Below are positions 15,610 through 24,544 of a stretch of DNA of 35,888 nt, in pieces. Within the stretch, counting starts at the first letter, position 1. Each line of letters starts with the position of its first letter. The position numbers and the translations under genes are program-made. Source of the DNA: Edwardsiella ictaluri ATCC 33202 (lineage in GTDB: Bacteria; Pseudomonadota; Gammaproteobacteria; Enterobacterales; Enterobacteriaceae); the NCBI RefSeq assembly GCF_000264785.1, contig NZ_AFJI01000096.1, positions 1 through 35,888 of the forward strand, in the 5' to 3' direction. The notes beneath the pieces were generated by a model. The model did not search any database and was not told the origin of the DNA. It saw only the letters and a program-made list of their open reading frames with translations.

Positions 15610-16155
15610 CTATACCATCCCCAGCAAATGCAGCGCCAGGTAACCTAGCACCAGAATAATCAGTGGCAGCAGGTAGAGCGGAAAAATCTGCAGCAGAATG
15701 GCATGACGCGGGATAATAATGCGCTGCTCCAGCTGAGCACGGGTTTGCCCCGTTTCCCCTTTGGCCCGTTCGAGGATCAGGTGATCCTCAAGCCCCTCGC
15801 GGATATGACGGACCTGACGGCTCATACGCGCACCGGAAGCGCACAGCGCCATACCGACAAAAATCATCCAGTAAATCACTAAAAACAAAAAATTGGCGCC
15901 GCTCAGCCCTGCGTCCCCGCGCGGCAACGGCGAGTGCTGCCAGAAAAAATCCAGAAACGTCATATTGAAACGCACCATGTCAATCATGACATGCATAAAA
16001 TCCAGCATTACCGCATTGATGCCCTGCTGCTTTTCACTGTGCTGGTATAAAAAGCCCAGCAGCGAAATCAGCGTCGACAGCAACGCGGGAATGAACACTA
16101 TCCAACCTAAAAGACGCTTGGCTATCGCCACCCAGCCGGCCTGTTGATAGGTCAT
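15610..16155 (-). CDS. yniB: Inner-membrane protein YniB
   Basis: A 181-residue membrane protein of unknown function in the position of E. coli yniB, convergent with yniA and divergent from yniC. It has hydrophobic segments at about residues 14-36, 83-105 and 155-178, with a charged cytoplasmic region between (RQVRHIREGLEDHLILERAKGE, about 112-133, quoted only for its composition of alternating charges). The start is the ATG at 16155 with GGGGAG close before it. Recognition rests on position and overall character. Confidence 0.8.
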   Translation of the reverse strand: MTYQQAGWVAIAKRLLGWIVFIPALLSTLISLLGFLYQHSEKQQGINAVMLDFMHVMIDMVRFNMTFLDFFWQHSPLPRGDAGLSGANFLFLVIYWMIFVGMALCASGARMSRQVRHIREGLEDHLILERAKGETGQTRAQLEQRIIIPRHAILLQIFPLYLLPLIILVLGYLALHLLGMV

Positions 16156-16344
16156 AGACTCCCCTTAACGCTCTGCAAATTCCCAATAAACATGCGCAGT
16201 CTACGTGCCCGTATCCGGCGACGCAATTCATCCTCTGCGCAGTATGGAGATTACCATTCCTGTCACATCATCTGCTTAAATAAAAAAATAGTGAATGATA
16301 CAGTAGCCACTCTGACTTTCTGCCTGTCACCGTAAGGAGCCCTC

Positions 16345-17004
16345 ATGAGTACCGGACGTATTACCAGCGCTATTTTCGACATGGATGGACTATTGATCGA
16401 TTCAGAACCGCTGTGGCTGCGTGGTGAGCTGGAGGTGTTCAGCCAATTAGGGCTGAACGTACATGATGATGTGCCGGAAACCCTGGGGTTGCGCATCGAT
16501 CAGGTCGTGCGGATATGGTATCTGCGCCAGCCTTGGCAAGGCCCCAGCCAGCAGGTGGTCTGCCAGCGCATTCTGGATCGGGTACTGGAGCTGGTGCGGG
16601 AGACCCGCCCGTTGCTGCCAGGCGTCGTGGGCGCGCTGCAGCTGTGTCGCACCCACGACCTGCACATCGGGTTAGCCTCTGCCTCCCCCCTCGCGATGCT
16701 GCAGGAGGTGCTCTCCCTGTTCCAGCTGGAGGAGTACTTCGACCACCTGATCTCTGCCGAACATCTTCCATACAGTAAGCCGCATCCCGACGTCTACCTG
16801 CGCGCGGCGCAGGCGCTGAACAGCGATCCGTTGGACTGCGTGACGCTGGAGGACTCCTTTAATGGCATGATCGCTGCCAAGGCGGCGCGCATGCGCTCCA
16901 TCGTCGTCCCCGCCGCCATCTGTTTTGACGATCCGCGCTGGGCACTCGCCGACGTGAAGCTGCCCTCGCTGGCGCAGCTGAAAGAGAGCGATCTACAGCC
17001 CTGA
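16345..17004 (+). CDS. hxpB: Hexitol phosphatase HxpB (YniC), HAD family
   Basis: A 219-residue HAD-superfamily phosphatase; E. coli HxpB acts on 2-deoxyglucose-6-phosphate and hexitol phosphates such as mannitol-1-phosphate and sorbitol-6-phosphate. Motif I is FDMDGLLIDSEPLW with nucleophile Asp12 and acid/base Asp14; motif II is the Ser in GLASASPL; motif III Lys lies in LPYSKPHPDVY; motif IV is TLEDSFNGM. The alpha-helical cap lies between residues 20 and 85 and the segment LPDTLGLRID-like (here VPETLGLRIDQVV) matches YniC. The ATG at 16345 is preceded by AAGGAG. It may serve to remove sugar phosphates that pile up during PTS uptake. Confidence 0.92.
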   Translation: MSTGRITSAIFDMDGLLIDSEPLWLRGELEVFSQLGLNVHDDVPETLGLRIDQVVRIWYLRQPWQGPSQQVVCQRILDRVLELVRETRPLLPGVVGALQLCRTHDLHIGLASASPLAMLQEVLSLFQLEEYFDHLISAEHLPYSKPHPDVYLRAAQALNSDPLDCVTLEDSFNGMIAAKAARMRSIVVPAAICFDDPRWALADVKLPSLAQLKESDLQP

Positions 17005-17041
17005 CCCCGCGCGACACAGGGCCGCACAAAAAGGCCCCTGT

Positions 17042-17061
17042 TTCTGTGTATTTATACAGCA
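17042..17061. promoter_or_regulatory. LexA (SOS) box 1 upstream of ydjM
   Basis: CTG (17044-17046), ten bases TGTATTTATA, then CAG (17057-17059). This fits the LexA consensus CTG-N10-CAG with an AT-alternating centre, very like the strongest E. coli boxes. It lies about 90 bases before the ydjM start. E. coli ydjM is a known LexA target. Confidence 0.75.
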
Positions 17062-17112
17062 AACGAGCCAGGGTGACGCTGTCACCTATTGCAGAATTGT
17101 CTGACTGATATA

Positions 17113-17132
17113 ATCTGGATAAATCCACAGTA
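17113..17132. promoter_or_regulatory. LexA (SOS) box 2 overlapping the ydjM promoter
   Basis: CTG (17115-17117), ten bases GATAAATCCA, then CAGTA (from 17128). It follows directly on a -10-like TATAAT at 17109-17114, so LexA bound here would cover the promoter. The centre is less regular than in box 1. Between the two boxes lies a small palindrome GGTGAC-GCT-GTCACC (17072-17086). Confidence 0.6.
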
Positions 17133-17150
17133 TTCAGATTAGGCATTATC

Positions 17151-17696
17151 ATGACGGCGGAAGGCCACCTTATCTTTTCTGTCGCCTGCATTATCATGGC
17201 GAAAAAGGCCGGGCTGACGCCGGTACTGGCACACGGTGACTGGTGGCATATGATCCCAGGCGCTCTGCTGACCAGTCTGCTGCCAGACATCGACCATCCC
17301 CGCTCGCTGCTCGGCCAGCGCCTGCGCTGGATTTCAGTACCGATAGCCCGGGCGTTCGGGCACCGGGGATTCACCCACAGCCTGCTGGCCGTCGCCGGCG
17401 CGTTTTACCTGCTCAATAATGAATGGCCCAGCGACACCTGGGGGATCCCGGCCGATGCCCTGCAGGCCATGATCATAGGCTATCTCAGCCACCTGCTGGC
17501 CGACATGCTCACTCCGGCCGGCGTACCGCTGCTGTGGCCGATCCGCTGGCGCTTTCGTCTGCCGCTTCTGGTAACCCGCCAGGGCAATCAGCTCGAGCGG
17601 GTACTGTGTCTGGCACTGGTGGGATTCTCTCTCTACTGGCAAGGCAGCCTGATGCCACTGATAGAATGGCTGCGCCATCACTCCACCTATTGGTGA
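17151..17696 (+). CDS. ydjM: LexA-regulated membrane-bound metal-dependent hydrolase family protein YdjM
   Basis: A 181-residue inner-membrane protein of the YdjM/YfhO family (DUF457). It starts MTAEGHLIFSVACII and carries the family's His/Asp motifs: SLLPDIDHP (about residues 44-52), FGHRGFTHS (about 69-77) and GYLSHLLADMLTPAGVPLLWP (around 109-129, where His and Asp are spaced as metal ligands). Four or so hydrophobic segments are visible. The activity is unproven. Two LexA boxes upstream show that it is part of the SOS response, as in E. coli. It sits between hxpB and tcyP as in E. coli. Confidence 0.9.
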   Translation: MTAEGHLIFSVACIIMAKKAGLTPVLAHGDWWHMIPGALLTSLLPDIDHPRSLLGQRLRWISVPIARAFGHRGFTHSLLAVAGAFYLLNNEWPSDTWGIPADALQAMIIGYLSHLLADMLTPAGVPLLWPIRWRFRLPLLVTRQGNQLERVLCLALVGFSLYWQGSLMPLIEWLRHHSTYW

Positions 17697-17952
17697 TCCC
17701 GCTCACCCGGCACGCAAACCTATCGACGCGCCGTCACATTGTGTGCTGAAAATACAGACAACGCTGAATTTATCATTATATTTAATTCCATTTAGTTCTA
17801 AATCAGTATGTCAGAGTGTTGATATACTGTTACACAGAATAGTGACATCGCAGGGTGTTGCCCATAACCATACAATGACGGATCAGCCCGTTACCGCTGG
17901 TGCTCAATCGCGTTGCCGGTAGGATGGTCCGGGACTGAATGAGGATTTAGGG

Positions 17953-19344
17953 ATGAATCTACCGCTTACCGGCAATGTAATTGCGTTTGTCGCCTTGCTG
18001 CTGCTTCTGGCCCGCTCGCGCCATACCCACTGGAGTCTGTCGAAAAAGGTCTTGGTGGGATTGGTTATCGGGGTGCTGTTCGGTCTGGCACTACAGCTGA
18101 TCTATGGTGCCGACAATCCGGTGCTGAAAAGTTCGATCGCCTGGTTCAACATCATCGGTAACGGTTATGTTCGTCTGCTGCAAATGATCGTGATGCCGCT
18201 GGTTTTCATCTCGATCCTCAGCGCCGTGGTAAAGCTGCACAATGCCGCCTCGCTGGGTAAGATCAGCCTGCTGGCCATCGGTACCCTACTGTTTACGACC
18301 CTGATCGCCGCGCTGGTTGGCGTGGGCGTAACCGATCTGTTCGGCCTGACCGCCAACGGACTGGTTCAGGGGGGGCAAGAGAGTGCCCGACTGCAGGTAC
18401 TGCAGGGAAGCTATGCCGGTAAGGTCGCCGATCTGACGGTGCCGCAGCTGCTACTCTCCTTTATTCCTAGAAACCCCTTTGCAGAGCTGACCGGCGCCAA
18501 CCCCACCTCGATCATCAGCGTGGTGATCTTTGCCGCCATTCTTGGCAGCGCGGCACTGCAGCTGCTCAAAGACGACGCCGAGCGGGGGCCGCGGGTCGTA
18601 CAGGGCATCGATACCCTGCAGGCAGTGGTGATGAAACTGGTTCGTCAGGTAATGAAGCTAACGCCTTACGGGGTGCTGGCGCTTATGACCACGGTCGTTG
18701 CCAGTTCTAACCTGCAGGACATCATTAAGCTGGGTGGCTTTGTCGTCGCCTCCTACCTGGGGCTGGCGATCATGTTCGTGGTTCACGCGCTGATCCTCGC
18801 GCTGGTCGGGATCAACCCGCTGCGCTTTTTCCGCAAGGTGTGGCCGGTACTGACCTTTGCCTTTACCAGCCGCTCCAGCGCCGCCAGCATCCCTCTCAAC
18901 GTGGAGGCGCAGACGCGCCGCATTGGCATTCCCGACGCCATCGCCAGCTTCTCTGCCTCGTTTGGCGCCACCATTGGCCAGAACGGCTGCGCCGGGCTCT
19001 ACCCCGCCATGCTGGCGGTGATGGTCGCCCCCACCGTCGGGATCAACCCGTTTGACCCGATCTGGATAACCACGCTGATCGGGGTGGTCACCATCAGCTC
19101 TGCCGGGGTCGCCGGCGTGGGCGGCGGTGCGACCTTCGCTGCCCTGATCGTCCTGCCTGCAATGGGACTGCCGGTCACGCTGGTTGCGTTGCTGATCTCT
19201 GTTGAGCCGCTGATCGATATGGGCCGAACCGCCCTCAATGTCAACGGCGCCATGACCGCTGGCGCCGTTACCAGCCAGCTGCTGCGCCAGACCGATCGCC
19301 AGATCCTTGACGCAGCGGAGGAGACCGACCTTTCTCGCCACTGA
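17953..19344 (+). CDS. tcyP: L-cystine symporter TcyP (YdjN)
   Basis: A 463-residue sodium/proton-dependent symporter of the dicarboxylate/amino-acid family (SDF), the same length as E. coli TcyP, the high-capacity cystine importer. Landmarks are the early [20 protein letters not shown] (about 65-84), the Ser-rich re-entrant loop [16 protein letters not shown] (about 301-316), and the C-terminal [18 protein letters not shown] with [18 protein letters not shown]. The ATG at 17953 follows GAGGATTTAGGG. In E. coli the gene is activated by CysB; cysB itself lies in this window at 33933. The 17697-17952 upstream region is AT-rich around 17770-17830, as expected of a CysB-bound promoter, but no certain site can be named. 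Confidence 0.93.
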   Translation: MNLPLTGNVIAFVALLLLLARSRHTHWSLSKKVLVGLVIGVLFGLALQLIYGADNPVLKSSIAWFNIIGNGYVRLLQMIVMPLVFISILSAVVKLHNAASLGKISLLAIGTLLFTTLIAALVGVGVTDLFGLTANGLVQGGQESARLQVLQGSYAGKVADLTVPQLLLSFIPRNPFAELTGANPTSIISVVIFAAILGSAALQLLKDDAERGPRVVQGIDTLQAVVMKLVRQVMKLTPYGVLALMTTVVASSNLQDIIKLGGFVVASYLGLAIMFVVHALILALVGINPLRFFRKVWPVLTFAFTSRSSAASIPLNVEAQTRRIGIPDAIASFSASFGATIGQNGCAGLYPAMLAVMVAPTVGINPFDPIWITTLIGVVTISSAGVAGVGGGATFAALIVLPAMGLPVTLVALLISVEPLIDMGRTALNVNGAMTAGAVTSQLLRQTDRQILDAAEETDLSRH

Positions 19345-19372
19345 TCCCCACCCGGCGATCTATAGCACGACA

Positions 19373-19400
19373 GCGGGGGCCTATGGCCCCCGCGCGCTTT
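19373..19400 (+). terminator. Terminator-like hairpin after tcyP
   Basis: GCGGGGGCC (19373-19381) and GGCCCCCGC (19385-19393) pair perfectly around TAT, followed by GCGCTTTC. The T-run is short, but position and strength fit a terminator between tcyP and the convergent kdgR. Confidence 0.6.
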
Positions 19401-19441
19401 CGGCTCTCCGCTAACGCGTAGTCCATTGAATAGCATCATGA

Positions 19442-20230
19442 TCAGAAAGGATAGTCGTGGCAGCCCATCTGTTCAGAGATCCGCCGCGCCGCCCTATGCA
19501 GCATCGCCACGTATTCCTGTTTCGCCGTCTCTGAAAAACGCAGCGTCGGGAACGAAATGCTTAATCCCGCAGCGGCTACCCCAAAACGATCGAATACCGG
19601 CACGGCGATGCAACGTAGCCCCTCCTCCTGCTCCTCGTTGTCTTCGCCATATCCCTGGGCGCGCACCTGCTCCAGCACCTGCATCAACTGGGCGGCGTCG
19701 GAAATGGTCCGGGGAGTACTGCGGGTAAATTCAATCTGGCTGACCAGCGCCCCGACCTCACCGCGATCGCGCCAGGCCAGGAGCACCTTACCGATGGCGG
19801 TGCTATGCAGCGGATTACGGCGTCCGATACGGGAATACATACGCAGGTTGTACATCGAGTCAATCTTGTGGATATATACGATGCCGTCTTCGTCCAGCGC
19901 TCCCAGATGGATAGTCTCTTTCGTCAATCGCGACAGTTCACGCATCTCAATGTCCGCCAGGCGGATCAGATCCACATTCTGTAGCGCGTGGGCCCCCAGT
20001 TCGAACAGCTTCAGCGTCAGGGTATACTTTTCTGTTCCGCAGTCCTGTGCCACATAGCCCAGCGACTTCATGGTCTGCAGAAAACGGTAGACGGTGCTCT
20101 TGGACATCAGCACACGCTGGGAGAGCTCAGTGATACCGATTTCGCGCTCCCCACTCAGCGCCTGCAGAATGCCAAAAACTTTAAGGACAGAGGAGACGGC
20201 GTCGGGCTGCTTATCTATTTCGGTTGTCAT
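19442..20230 (-). CDS. kdgR: Transcriptional repressor KdgR, IclR family
   Basis: A 262-residue repressor that responds to 2-keto-3-deoxygluconate and controls hexuronate and pectin-derivative use. The N-terminal helix-turn-helix reads VFGILQALSGEREIGITELS (about 18-37) and RVLMSKSTVYRFLQTM; the effector domain contains ETIHLGALDEDGIVYIHKID, RMYSRIGRRNPLHSTAIGK and EDNEEQEEGLRCIAVPVFDR. These stretches are almost identical to E. coli KdgR, and the protein ends YHDYPF-like (CHDYPF). It is divergent from yebQ, as in E. coli, and a KdgR-box-like palindrome lies between the two genes. Confidence 0.95.
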   Translation of the reverse strand: MTTEIDKQPDAVSSVLKVFGILQALSGEREIGITELSQRVLMSKSTVYRFLQTMKSLGYVAQDCGTEKYTLTLKLFELGAHALQNVDLIRLADIEMRELSRLTKETIHLGALDEDGIVYIHKIDSMYNLRMYSRIGRRNPLHSTAIGKVLLAWRDRGEVGALVSQIEFTRSTPRTISDAAQLMQVLEQVRAQGYGEDNEEQEEGLRCIAVPVFDRFGVAAAGLSISFPTLRFSETAKQEYVAMLHRAARRISEQMGCHDYPF

Positions 20231-20256
20231 GGCGTCGGGTTACCTTTATCAAAAAA

Positions 20257-20275
20257 AACGAACCTATGTTTCAGT
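20257..20275. promoter_or_regulatory. KdgR-box-like palindrome between kdgR and yebQ
   Basis: AACGAACCTATGTTTCAGT matches the KdgR consensus AATRAAAYRNYRTTTYATT at about 15 of 19 positions by my count. It lies 27 bases before the kdgR start and also upstream of yebQ, so it could serve autoregulation or control of the transporter. Binding is inferred. Confidence 0.4.
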
Positions 20276-20408
20276 ATAGTAGGAACACTCCCCGAATGAC
20301 AGTCGGATACATCGCTGCAACCAGGCGCCAATCAAGGTGATGAAAAGATTGCCAGCGCGCGCTTTTACGTGCACAGTGAGATCGCCCATATTCATGGAAA
20401 CACCCGCT

Positions 20409-21788
20409 ATGACCCCAAGCCTCGGTGACGGACTGCCACTGCGTCAGCGCTACAGTGCCATGCTGGCCATCGCGCTGGGTATCGCCATTGCCGTGTTGGA
20501 TGGTGCCATCGCTAACGTCGCGCTGCCGAGCATCGCCCGCGATCTGCACGCCAGCTCGGCGAATGCTATCTGGATCGTTAATGCCTACCAACTATCGGTG
20601 ACCGTGTCACTTCTTTCGTTGGCAGCCCTGGGCGAACGTATTGGCTATCGGCGTATCTTTCTCAGCGGCTGTCTGCTGTTCAGCCTGACCTCGCTGACCT
20701 GCGCCCTATCGGACTCTCTGCTGACCCTGACCCTCTCCCGTGTACTGCAGGGTTTTGCCGCCGCCGCGCTGATGAGCGTCAACGCCGCCCTGATCCGCCT
20801 AATCTATCCCCAACATCAGCTGGGACGCGGCATGGGATTAAACGCACTGGTGGTCGCCGTCTCCTCTGCCGCCGGCCCGACGATCGCCGCTGCCGTGCTG
20901 GCCCTGGGCGACTGGCCGTGGCTGTTCGCCATCAACATTCCCTTCGGTCTGGCTGCATGGCTGATTGGCCGACGCACTCTGCCACGCAATCCGCCTGCTG
21001 CGGTTCGCCCTCCCTTTGATCGCCAGAGCGCCCTGCTCAACGCTCTGACCTTCGGTCTGCTACTCTCCCTGATCAGCGGGCTGGCGCAGCATCAGTCTCC
21101 CGCACTGCTGTGGCTGGAACTGGCCGCCCTGCTGTGCAGCGCGACGCTACTGATCCGGCGCGAACGTCGGCAGCCACAGCCGCTGCTGCCAATCGATCTG
21201 CTGCGCATACCCATTTTTGCTCTCTCCATCGCCACTTCCATCTGCTCCTTTTGCGCGCAGATGCTAGCGCTGGTCTCACTGCCGTTCTTTCTACAGCGTA
21301 CGCTGGGCTATGGCGAGGTAGCGACCGGCCTGCTGCTGACGCCCTGGCCGCTGGCCACCATGGTGATGGCCCCCATCGCGGGACGCCTGGTTGAACGGTT
21401 CAATGCCGGTCTGCTCGGTTGCGTGGGAATAGCGCTCACCGGCGTGGGCCTGATCGCGCTGGCGCTGCTGCCGGACCAGCCGGACAGCGCGGCAATTATC
21501 TGGCGTATGGCGCTGTGTGGCGCCGGCTTTGGCCTGTTTCAATCACCGAATAATCACACTATGATCGCCTCGGCACCGCGTCAGCGCAGCGGAGGGGCCA
21601 GCGGTATGCTGGGCACTGCCCGCCTGTTCGGCCAGACCCTGGGCGCCGCGCTGGTCGCGCTAATGTTTAACTGGCTGGGGGATGACAGGGGAACCCACGG
21701 CGCCCTGCTGCTGGGCGCCGCATGCGCCGCGCTGGCCGCAATTATCAGCATGATGCGCACCCGCGGACTCGCCCACGCAGAGCGCTAG
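20409..21788 (+). CDS. yebQ: MFS drug-efflux-type transporter YebQ (DHA2 family)
   Basis: A 459-residue major facilitator with 14 predicted membrane helices, the DHA2 (drug:proton antiporter) type. AVLDGAIANVALPSIARDL (about 25-43) is motif D1, WIVNAYQLSVTVSLL follows, and LGERIGYRRIFLSGC is the loop 2-3 motif A. The late segment GFGLFQSPNNHTMIASAP with RSGGASGMLGTARL is nearly the same as E. coli YebQ. The ATG at 20409 lines up with the YebQ N-terminus (both put DGLPL at residues 7-11); ATG codons at 20394 and 20340 are less likely. Substrate unknown. Divergent from kdgR as in E. coli. Confidence 0.88.
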   Translation: MTPSLGDGLPLRQRYSAMLAIALGIAIAVLDGAIANVALPSIARDLHASSANAIWIVNAYQLSVTVSLLSLAALGERIGYRRIFLSGCLLFSLTSLTCALSDSLLTLTLSRVLQGFAAAALMSVNAALIRLIYPQHQLGRGMGLNALVVAVSSAAGPTIAAAVLALGDWPWLFAINIPFGLAAWLIGRRTLPRNPPAAVRPPFDRQSALLNALTFGLLLSLISGLAQHQSPALLWLELAALLCSATLLIRRERRQPQPLLPIDLLRIPIFALSIATSICSFCAQMLALVSLPFFLQRTLGYGEVATGLLLTPWPLATMVMAPIAGRLVERFNAGLLGCVGIALTGVGLIALALLPDQPDSAAIIWRMALCGAGFGLFQSPNNHTMIASAPRQRSGGASGMLGTARLFGQTLGAALVALMFNWLGDDRGTHGALLLGAACAALAAIISMMRTRGLAHAER

Positions 21789-21798
21789 CCCGCGGAGG

Positions 21799-22434
21799 TC
21801 AGGCAGACTGAGCGCCGTCAACGGCAGCACGGCTGGCCAACACCCGCTCAACGGTATCGACGACCGCCTGAGTCTGCGGGTCGATTTCAATATTTACCCA
21901 ATCACCCAGGCGCTTCCCTCCCAGCGTGGTACGCTGCAGGGTCTCCGGGATTAGATGTACGCAGAAGCGGGTCTTACTCACCTCACCGAGGGTCAGACTG
22001 ATACCGTCAATGCCGATAAACCCTTTATGCAGCACATATTTCATCATTTCACTGTCGCTGATACGGAACCAAATCTGGCGATTGTGCTCTGAACTGAGAA
22101 TTTTGACGATCTCCGCCATCCCCATAACATGACCGGACATCAAATGGCCGCCGATCTCATCATTAAACTTGGCGGCCCGCTCCAGGTTAACCCGATCACC
22201 CACCCGCAGGCTTCCCAGATTCGTCACCCGCAGCGTCTCTTTCATCAGGTCAAAGCTGACCCGATCATCCTCAATCCCGGTGACGGTCAGACACACGCCG
22301 TTATTGGCCACCGAAGCACCCAGCGCCAATCCCGGCAACATATCAGGCGGCAACTGTACTATGTGGGTACGGAAATTGGTTTTTTCATCGATCGCCACCA
22401 CCGATGCGGTGCCCTGAACAATACCGGTAAACAT
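21799..22434 (-). CDS. ribE: Riboflavin synthase alpha chain
   Basis: A 211-residue enzyme that makes riboflavin from two molecules of 6,7-dimethyl-8-ribityllumazine. It has the two tandem lumazine-binding barrels: [12 protein letters not shown] with NNGVCLTV and [13 protein letters not shown] in the first (1-95), and [27 protein letters not shown] and [13 protein letters not shown] in the second (about 96-190). A short helical tail ends the protein, as in E. coli RibC/RibE. It is divergent from mdtK, as in E. coli. No FMN riboswitch is visible before it, which agrees with the usual enterobacterial pattern where only ribB carries one. Confidence 0.95.
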   Translation of the reverse strand: MFTGIVQGTASVVAIDEKTNFRTHIVQLPPDMLPGLALGASVANNGVCLTVTGIEDDRVSFDLMKETLRVTNLGSLRVGDRVNLERAAKFNDEIGGHLMSGHVMGMAEIVKILSSEHNRQIWFRISDSEMMKYVLHKGFIGIDGISLTLGEVSKTRFCVHLIPETLQRTTLGGKRLGDWVNIEIDPQTQAVVDTVERVLASRAAVDGAQSA

Positions 22435-22636
22435 AATGCCTTCCTCTATATATGAGATATTCAGTTAGGATTACTGTCTATGAGTTTGCCCTAAATCATT
22501 CGTAAACCAAAGTATTACGCTATAGACCCCATTTATATACGCACCGGGCTCAACATTCTACCGGTGCATATACCCATATCGCAAACAAGTCGGTAGAATT
22601 ACCCGTTCGTCCCCCTTCTTGTAAGCGACCCACCAT

Positions 22637-22672
22637 GGTGTGCCGTGGGGATAGGCACATCCCTATTTTTTT
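22637..22672 (+). terminator. Rho-independent terminator in the mdtK leader
   Basis: GGTGTGCC (22637-22644) and GGCACATC (22654-22661) can pair over 8 bases with one G-U, loop GTGGGGATA, followed by CCTA and seven T residues. It ends about 30 bases before the mdtK start codon. An alternative fold, GGGAT with ATCCC (22648-22652 with 22659-22663), overlaps it, and CCCAC (22629-22633) could pair with GTGGG (22645-22649). Competing folds before a T-run suggest attenuation or a leader-derived small RNA. Confidence 0.55.
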
Positions 22673-22701
22673 GTGTCATAAAAACCATAAAAGGTATATC
22701 C

Positions 22702-24075
22702 GTGCAGAAGTATTGGCGCGAAGCGCGTAGTTTATTGGCGTTGGCTATTCCCGTTATCATCGCCCAAATCGCCCAAACGGCAATGGGCTTTGTCGATACC
22801 ATCATGGCCGGGAGCGTCAGCGCTACCGATATGGCCGCGGTAGCCGTCGGCACCTCTATCTGGCTACCGACCATCCTCTTTGGCCACGGCCTGCTGCTGG
22901 CCCTGACGCCGGTCATCGCCCAGCTGAATGGCGCAGGTAAACGGCCCAGCATACCCCACCAGATCAGTCAGGGATTCTGGCTAGTGGCCGGGCTTTCCGT
23001 GCTGATCATCGCTGTCCTGTATAATGCCGGGCACATCATCAGCATGATGGACAATATCGATCCGCTGCTGGCCGACAAGGCTATCGGTTATCTGCACGCG
23101 ATTATGTGGGGAGCACCGGGATATCTCTGCTTCCAGGTACTGCGCGGACTATGCGAAGGACTGAGCAAGACCACACCGGGGATGGTCATCGGCTTTATCG
23201 GTCTACTGATCAACATTCCGGTCAATTATATTTTTATCTACGGTAAATTTGGTGCCCCAGCGCTGGGCGGCGTTGGCTGCGGCGTCGCCACCGCCAGCGT
23301 CTACTGGATCATGTATCTGCTGATGCACAGCTACGTCGCCCGTGCCCCATCGCTGAAGGATGTCCGTCGACCATGCACATTTGAAGCAGCCGACTGGGCC
23401 ACGCTCCGCCGCCTAATCGCCATCGGAATGCCGATCGCCCTGGCGCTGTTTTTCGAGGTCACCCTGTTCGCCGTGGTCGCCCTGCTGGTCTCTCCGCTGG
23501 GGATCGTGGCGGTCGCCGGGCACCAGGTCGCGCTAAATTTCAGCTCGCTGATGTTTGTGCTGCCCATGTCACTGGGCGTCGCGGCCACCATCCGCGTCGG
23601 CTATAGGCTGGGACAAGGCTCTACGGACAGCGCCCGTGTCTCAGCGCGCACGGCAATCGCGGTGGGAATGGCGATGGCCACCTGTACCGCCATTTTTACC
23701 ATCGTCCTGCGCAAACCCATCGCCCTGTTGTATAACGACGATGTACAGGTGCTCACCATGGCGACCCACCTGATGCTACTGGCGGCGCTGTACCAAATAT
23801 CGGACTCCGTGCAGGTGATCGGCAGTGGCGTTCTGCGTGGCTATAAGGATACCCGCTCGATCTTCTTCATTACCTTTATCGCCTACTGGCTATTGGGCCT
23901 GCCTACCGGGTATCTGCTGGCGCTGACCAACCAGATCACCCCGGCCATGGGGCCGAGCGGCTTCTGGATCGGGTTTATTATCGGGCTGACCTCCGCGGCC
24001 ATCATGATGGCGCTGCGCATCCGCTGGCTACAGCGCCAGCCGAAAAGCTGGATCCTACAGCGCGCTGCACGCTGA
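22702..24075 (+). CDS. mdtK: Multidrug/sodium antiporter MdtK (NorM), MATE family
   Basis: A 457-residue MATE exporter with 12 hydrophobic segments, the same length as E. coli MdtK, which expels fluoroquinolones and other cationic drugs. It begins (V)[54 protein letters not shown] and the second-half [20 protein letters not shown] are typical. The start is a GTG at 22702, preceded by AAGG with 8-base spacing and matching the family N-terminus; an ATG at 22645 lies within the terminator hairpin and is unlikely. A Rho-independent terminator in the leader suggests regulated read-through. Confidence 0.93.
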   Translation: MQKYWREARSLLALAIPVIIAQIAQTAMGFVDTIMAGSVSATDMAAVAVGTSIWLPTILFGHGLLLALTPVIAQLNGAGKRPSIPHQISQGFWLVAGLSVLIIAVLYNAGHIISMMDNIDPLLADKAIGYLHAIMWGAPGYLCFQVLRGLCEGLSKTTPGMVIGFIGLLINIPVNYIFIYGKFGAPALGGVGCGVATASVYWIMYLLMHSYVARAPSLKDVRRPCTFEAADWATLRRLIAIGMPIALALFFEVTLFAVVALLVSPLGIVAVAGHQVALNFSSLMFVLPMSLGVAATIRVGYRLGQGSTDSARVSARTAIAVGMAMATCTAIFTIVLRKPIALLYNDDVQVLTMATHLMLLAALYQISDSVQVIGSGVLRGYKDTRSIFFITFIAYWLLGLPTGYLLALTNQITPAMGPSGFWIGFIIGLTSAAIMMALRIRWLQRQPKSWILQRAAR

Positions 24076-24096
24076 ACGCAGAAAAACATCCACTTG

Positions 24097-24121
24097 AGCG
24101 GCGCGGTAGCGCCGCTTTTTT
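24097..24121 (+). terminator. Rho-independent terminator of mdtK
   Basis: AGCGGCGC (24097-24104) and GCGCCGCT (24109-24116) pair perfectly around GGTA, followed by a run of T. It closes mdtK before the tRNA genes. Confidence 0.9.
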
Positions 24122-24246
24122 CACCGTACTGCATACTCTGTCAGCAATCGTGTGAATTTCTGGGAAAAAAGTGATAATCCCCCCTTGCCAGCCCGGCCAT
24201 GTGTCGCTAATATTCGTCTCCGTCGTCAGCCACGACGGCACTGGAT

Positions 24247-24323
24247 GCGTCCGTAGCTCAGTTGGTTAGAGCACCACCTTGACATGGTGGGGGTCGGTAG
24301 TTCGAGTCTACTCGGACGCACCA
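24247..24323 (+). tRNA. valV: tRNA-Val (anticodon GAC), first copy
   Basis: A 77-base tRNA with encoded CCA. Acceptor arms GCGTCCG and CGGACGC pair; the D-loop contains AGCTCAGTTGGTTAGAGC; the anticodon stem-loop CCACCTTGACATGGTGG carries GAC; the T-loop has TTCGAGT. It is in the position of E. coli valV, after mdtK. A possible promoter has a -10-like GATAAT at 24173-24178 followed by a C-rich stretch (discriminator), typical of stable-RNA promoters. Confidence 0.97.
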
Positions 24324-24343
24324 TTTCACAGTATGCACCCAGT

Positions 24344-24420
24344 GCGTCCGTAGCTCAGTTGGTTAGAGCACCACCTTGACATGGTGGGGGTCGGTAGTTC
24401 GAGTCTACTCGGACGCACCA
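24344..24420 (+). tRNA. valW: tRNA-Val (anticodon GAC), second identical copy
   Basis: An exact repeat of the first gene, 20 bases downstream, so the two are transcribed together as in E. coli valV-valW. The encoded CCA ends at 24420. No clear terminator was recognised directly after it; a T-rich stretch (TTCTTTCTTTCG) follows. Confidence 0.97.
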
Positions 24421-24544
24421 TTCTTTCTTTCGCCTTATCTCCCAAAGCGTTATCAGCCCCAAGCATCAACGTTCGTGACGTCCGCAGCCACGCCCGCGCA
24501 GGATAGATCCCATGACCAGGACGCGCCCGGCCATGGACAGAGTA

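Noticed and set aside
18658..19341. Minus-strand reading frame opposite tcyP
   Set aside because: Low-complexity Gly/Asp/Arg composition and tcyP is unambiguous.
22435..22600. FMN riboswitch before ribE
   Set aside because: The conserved FMN-aptamer elements are not present on either strand.
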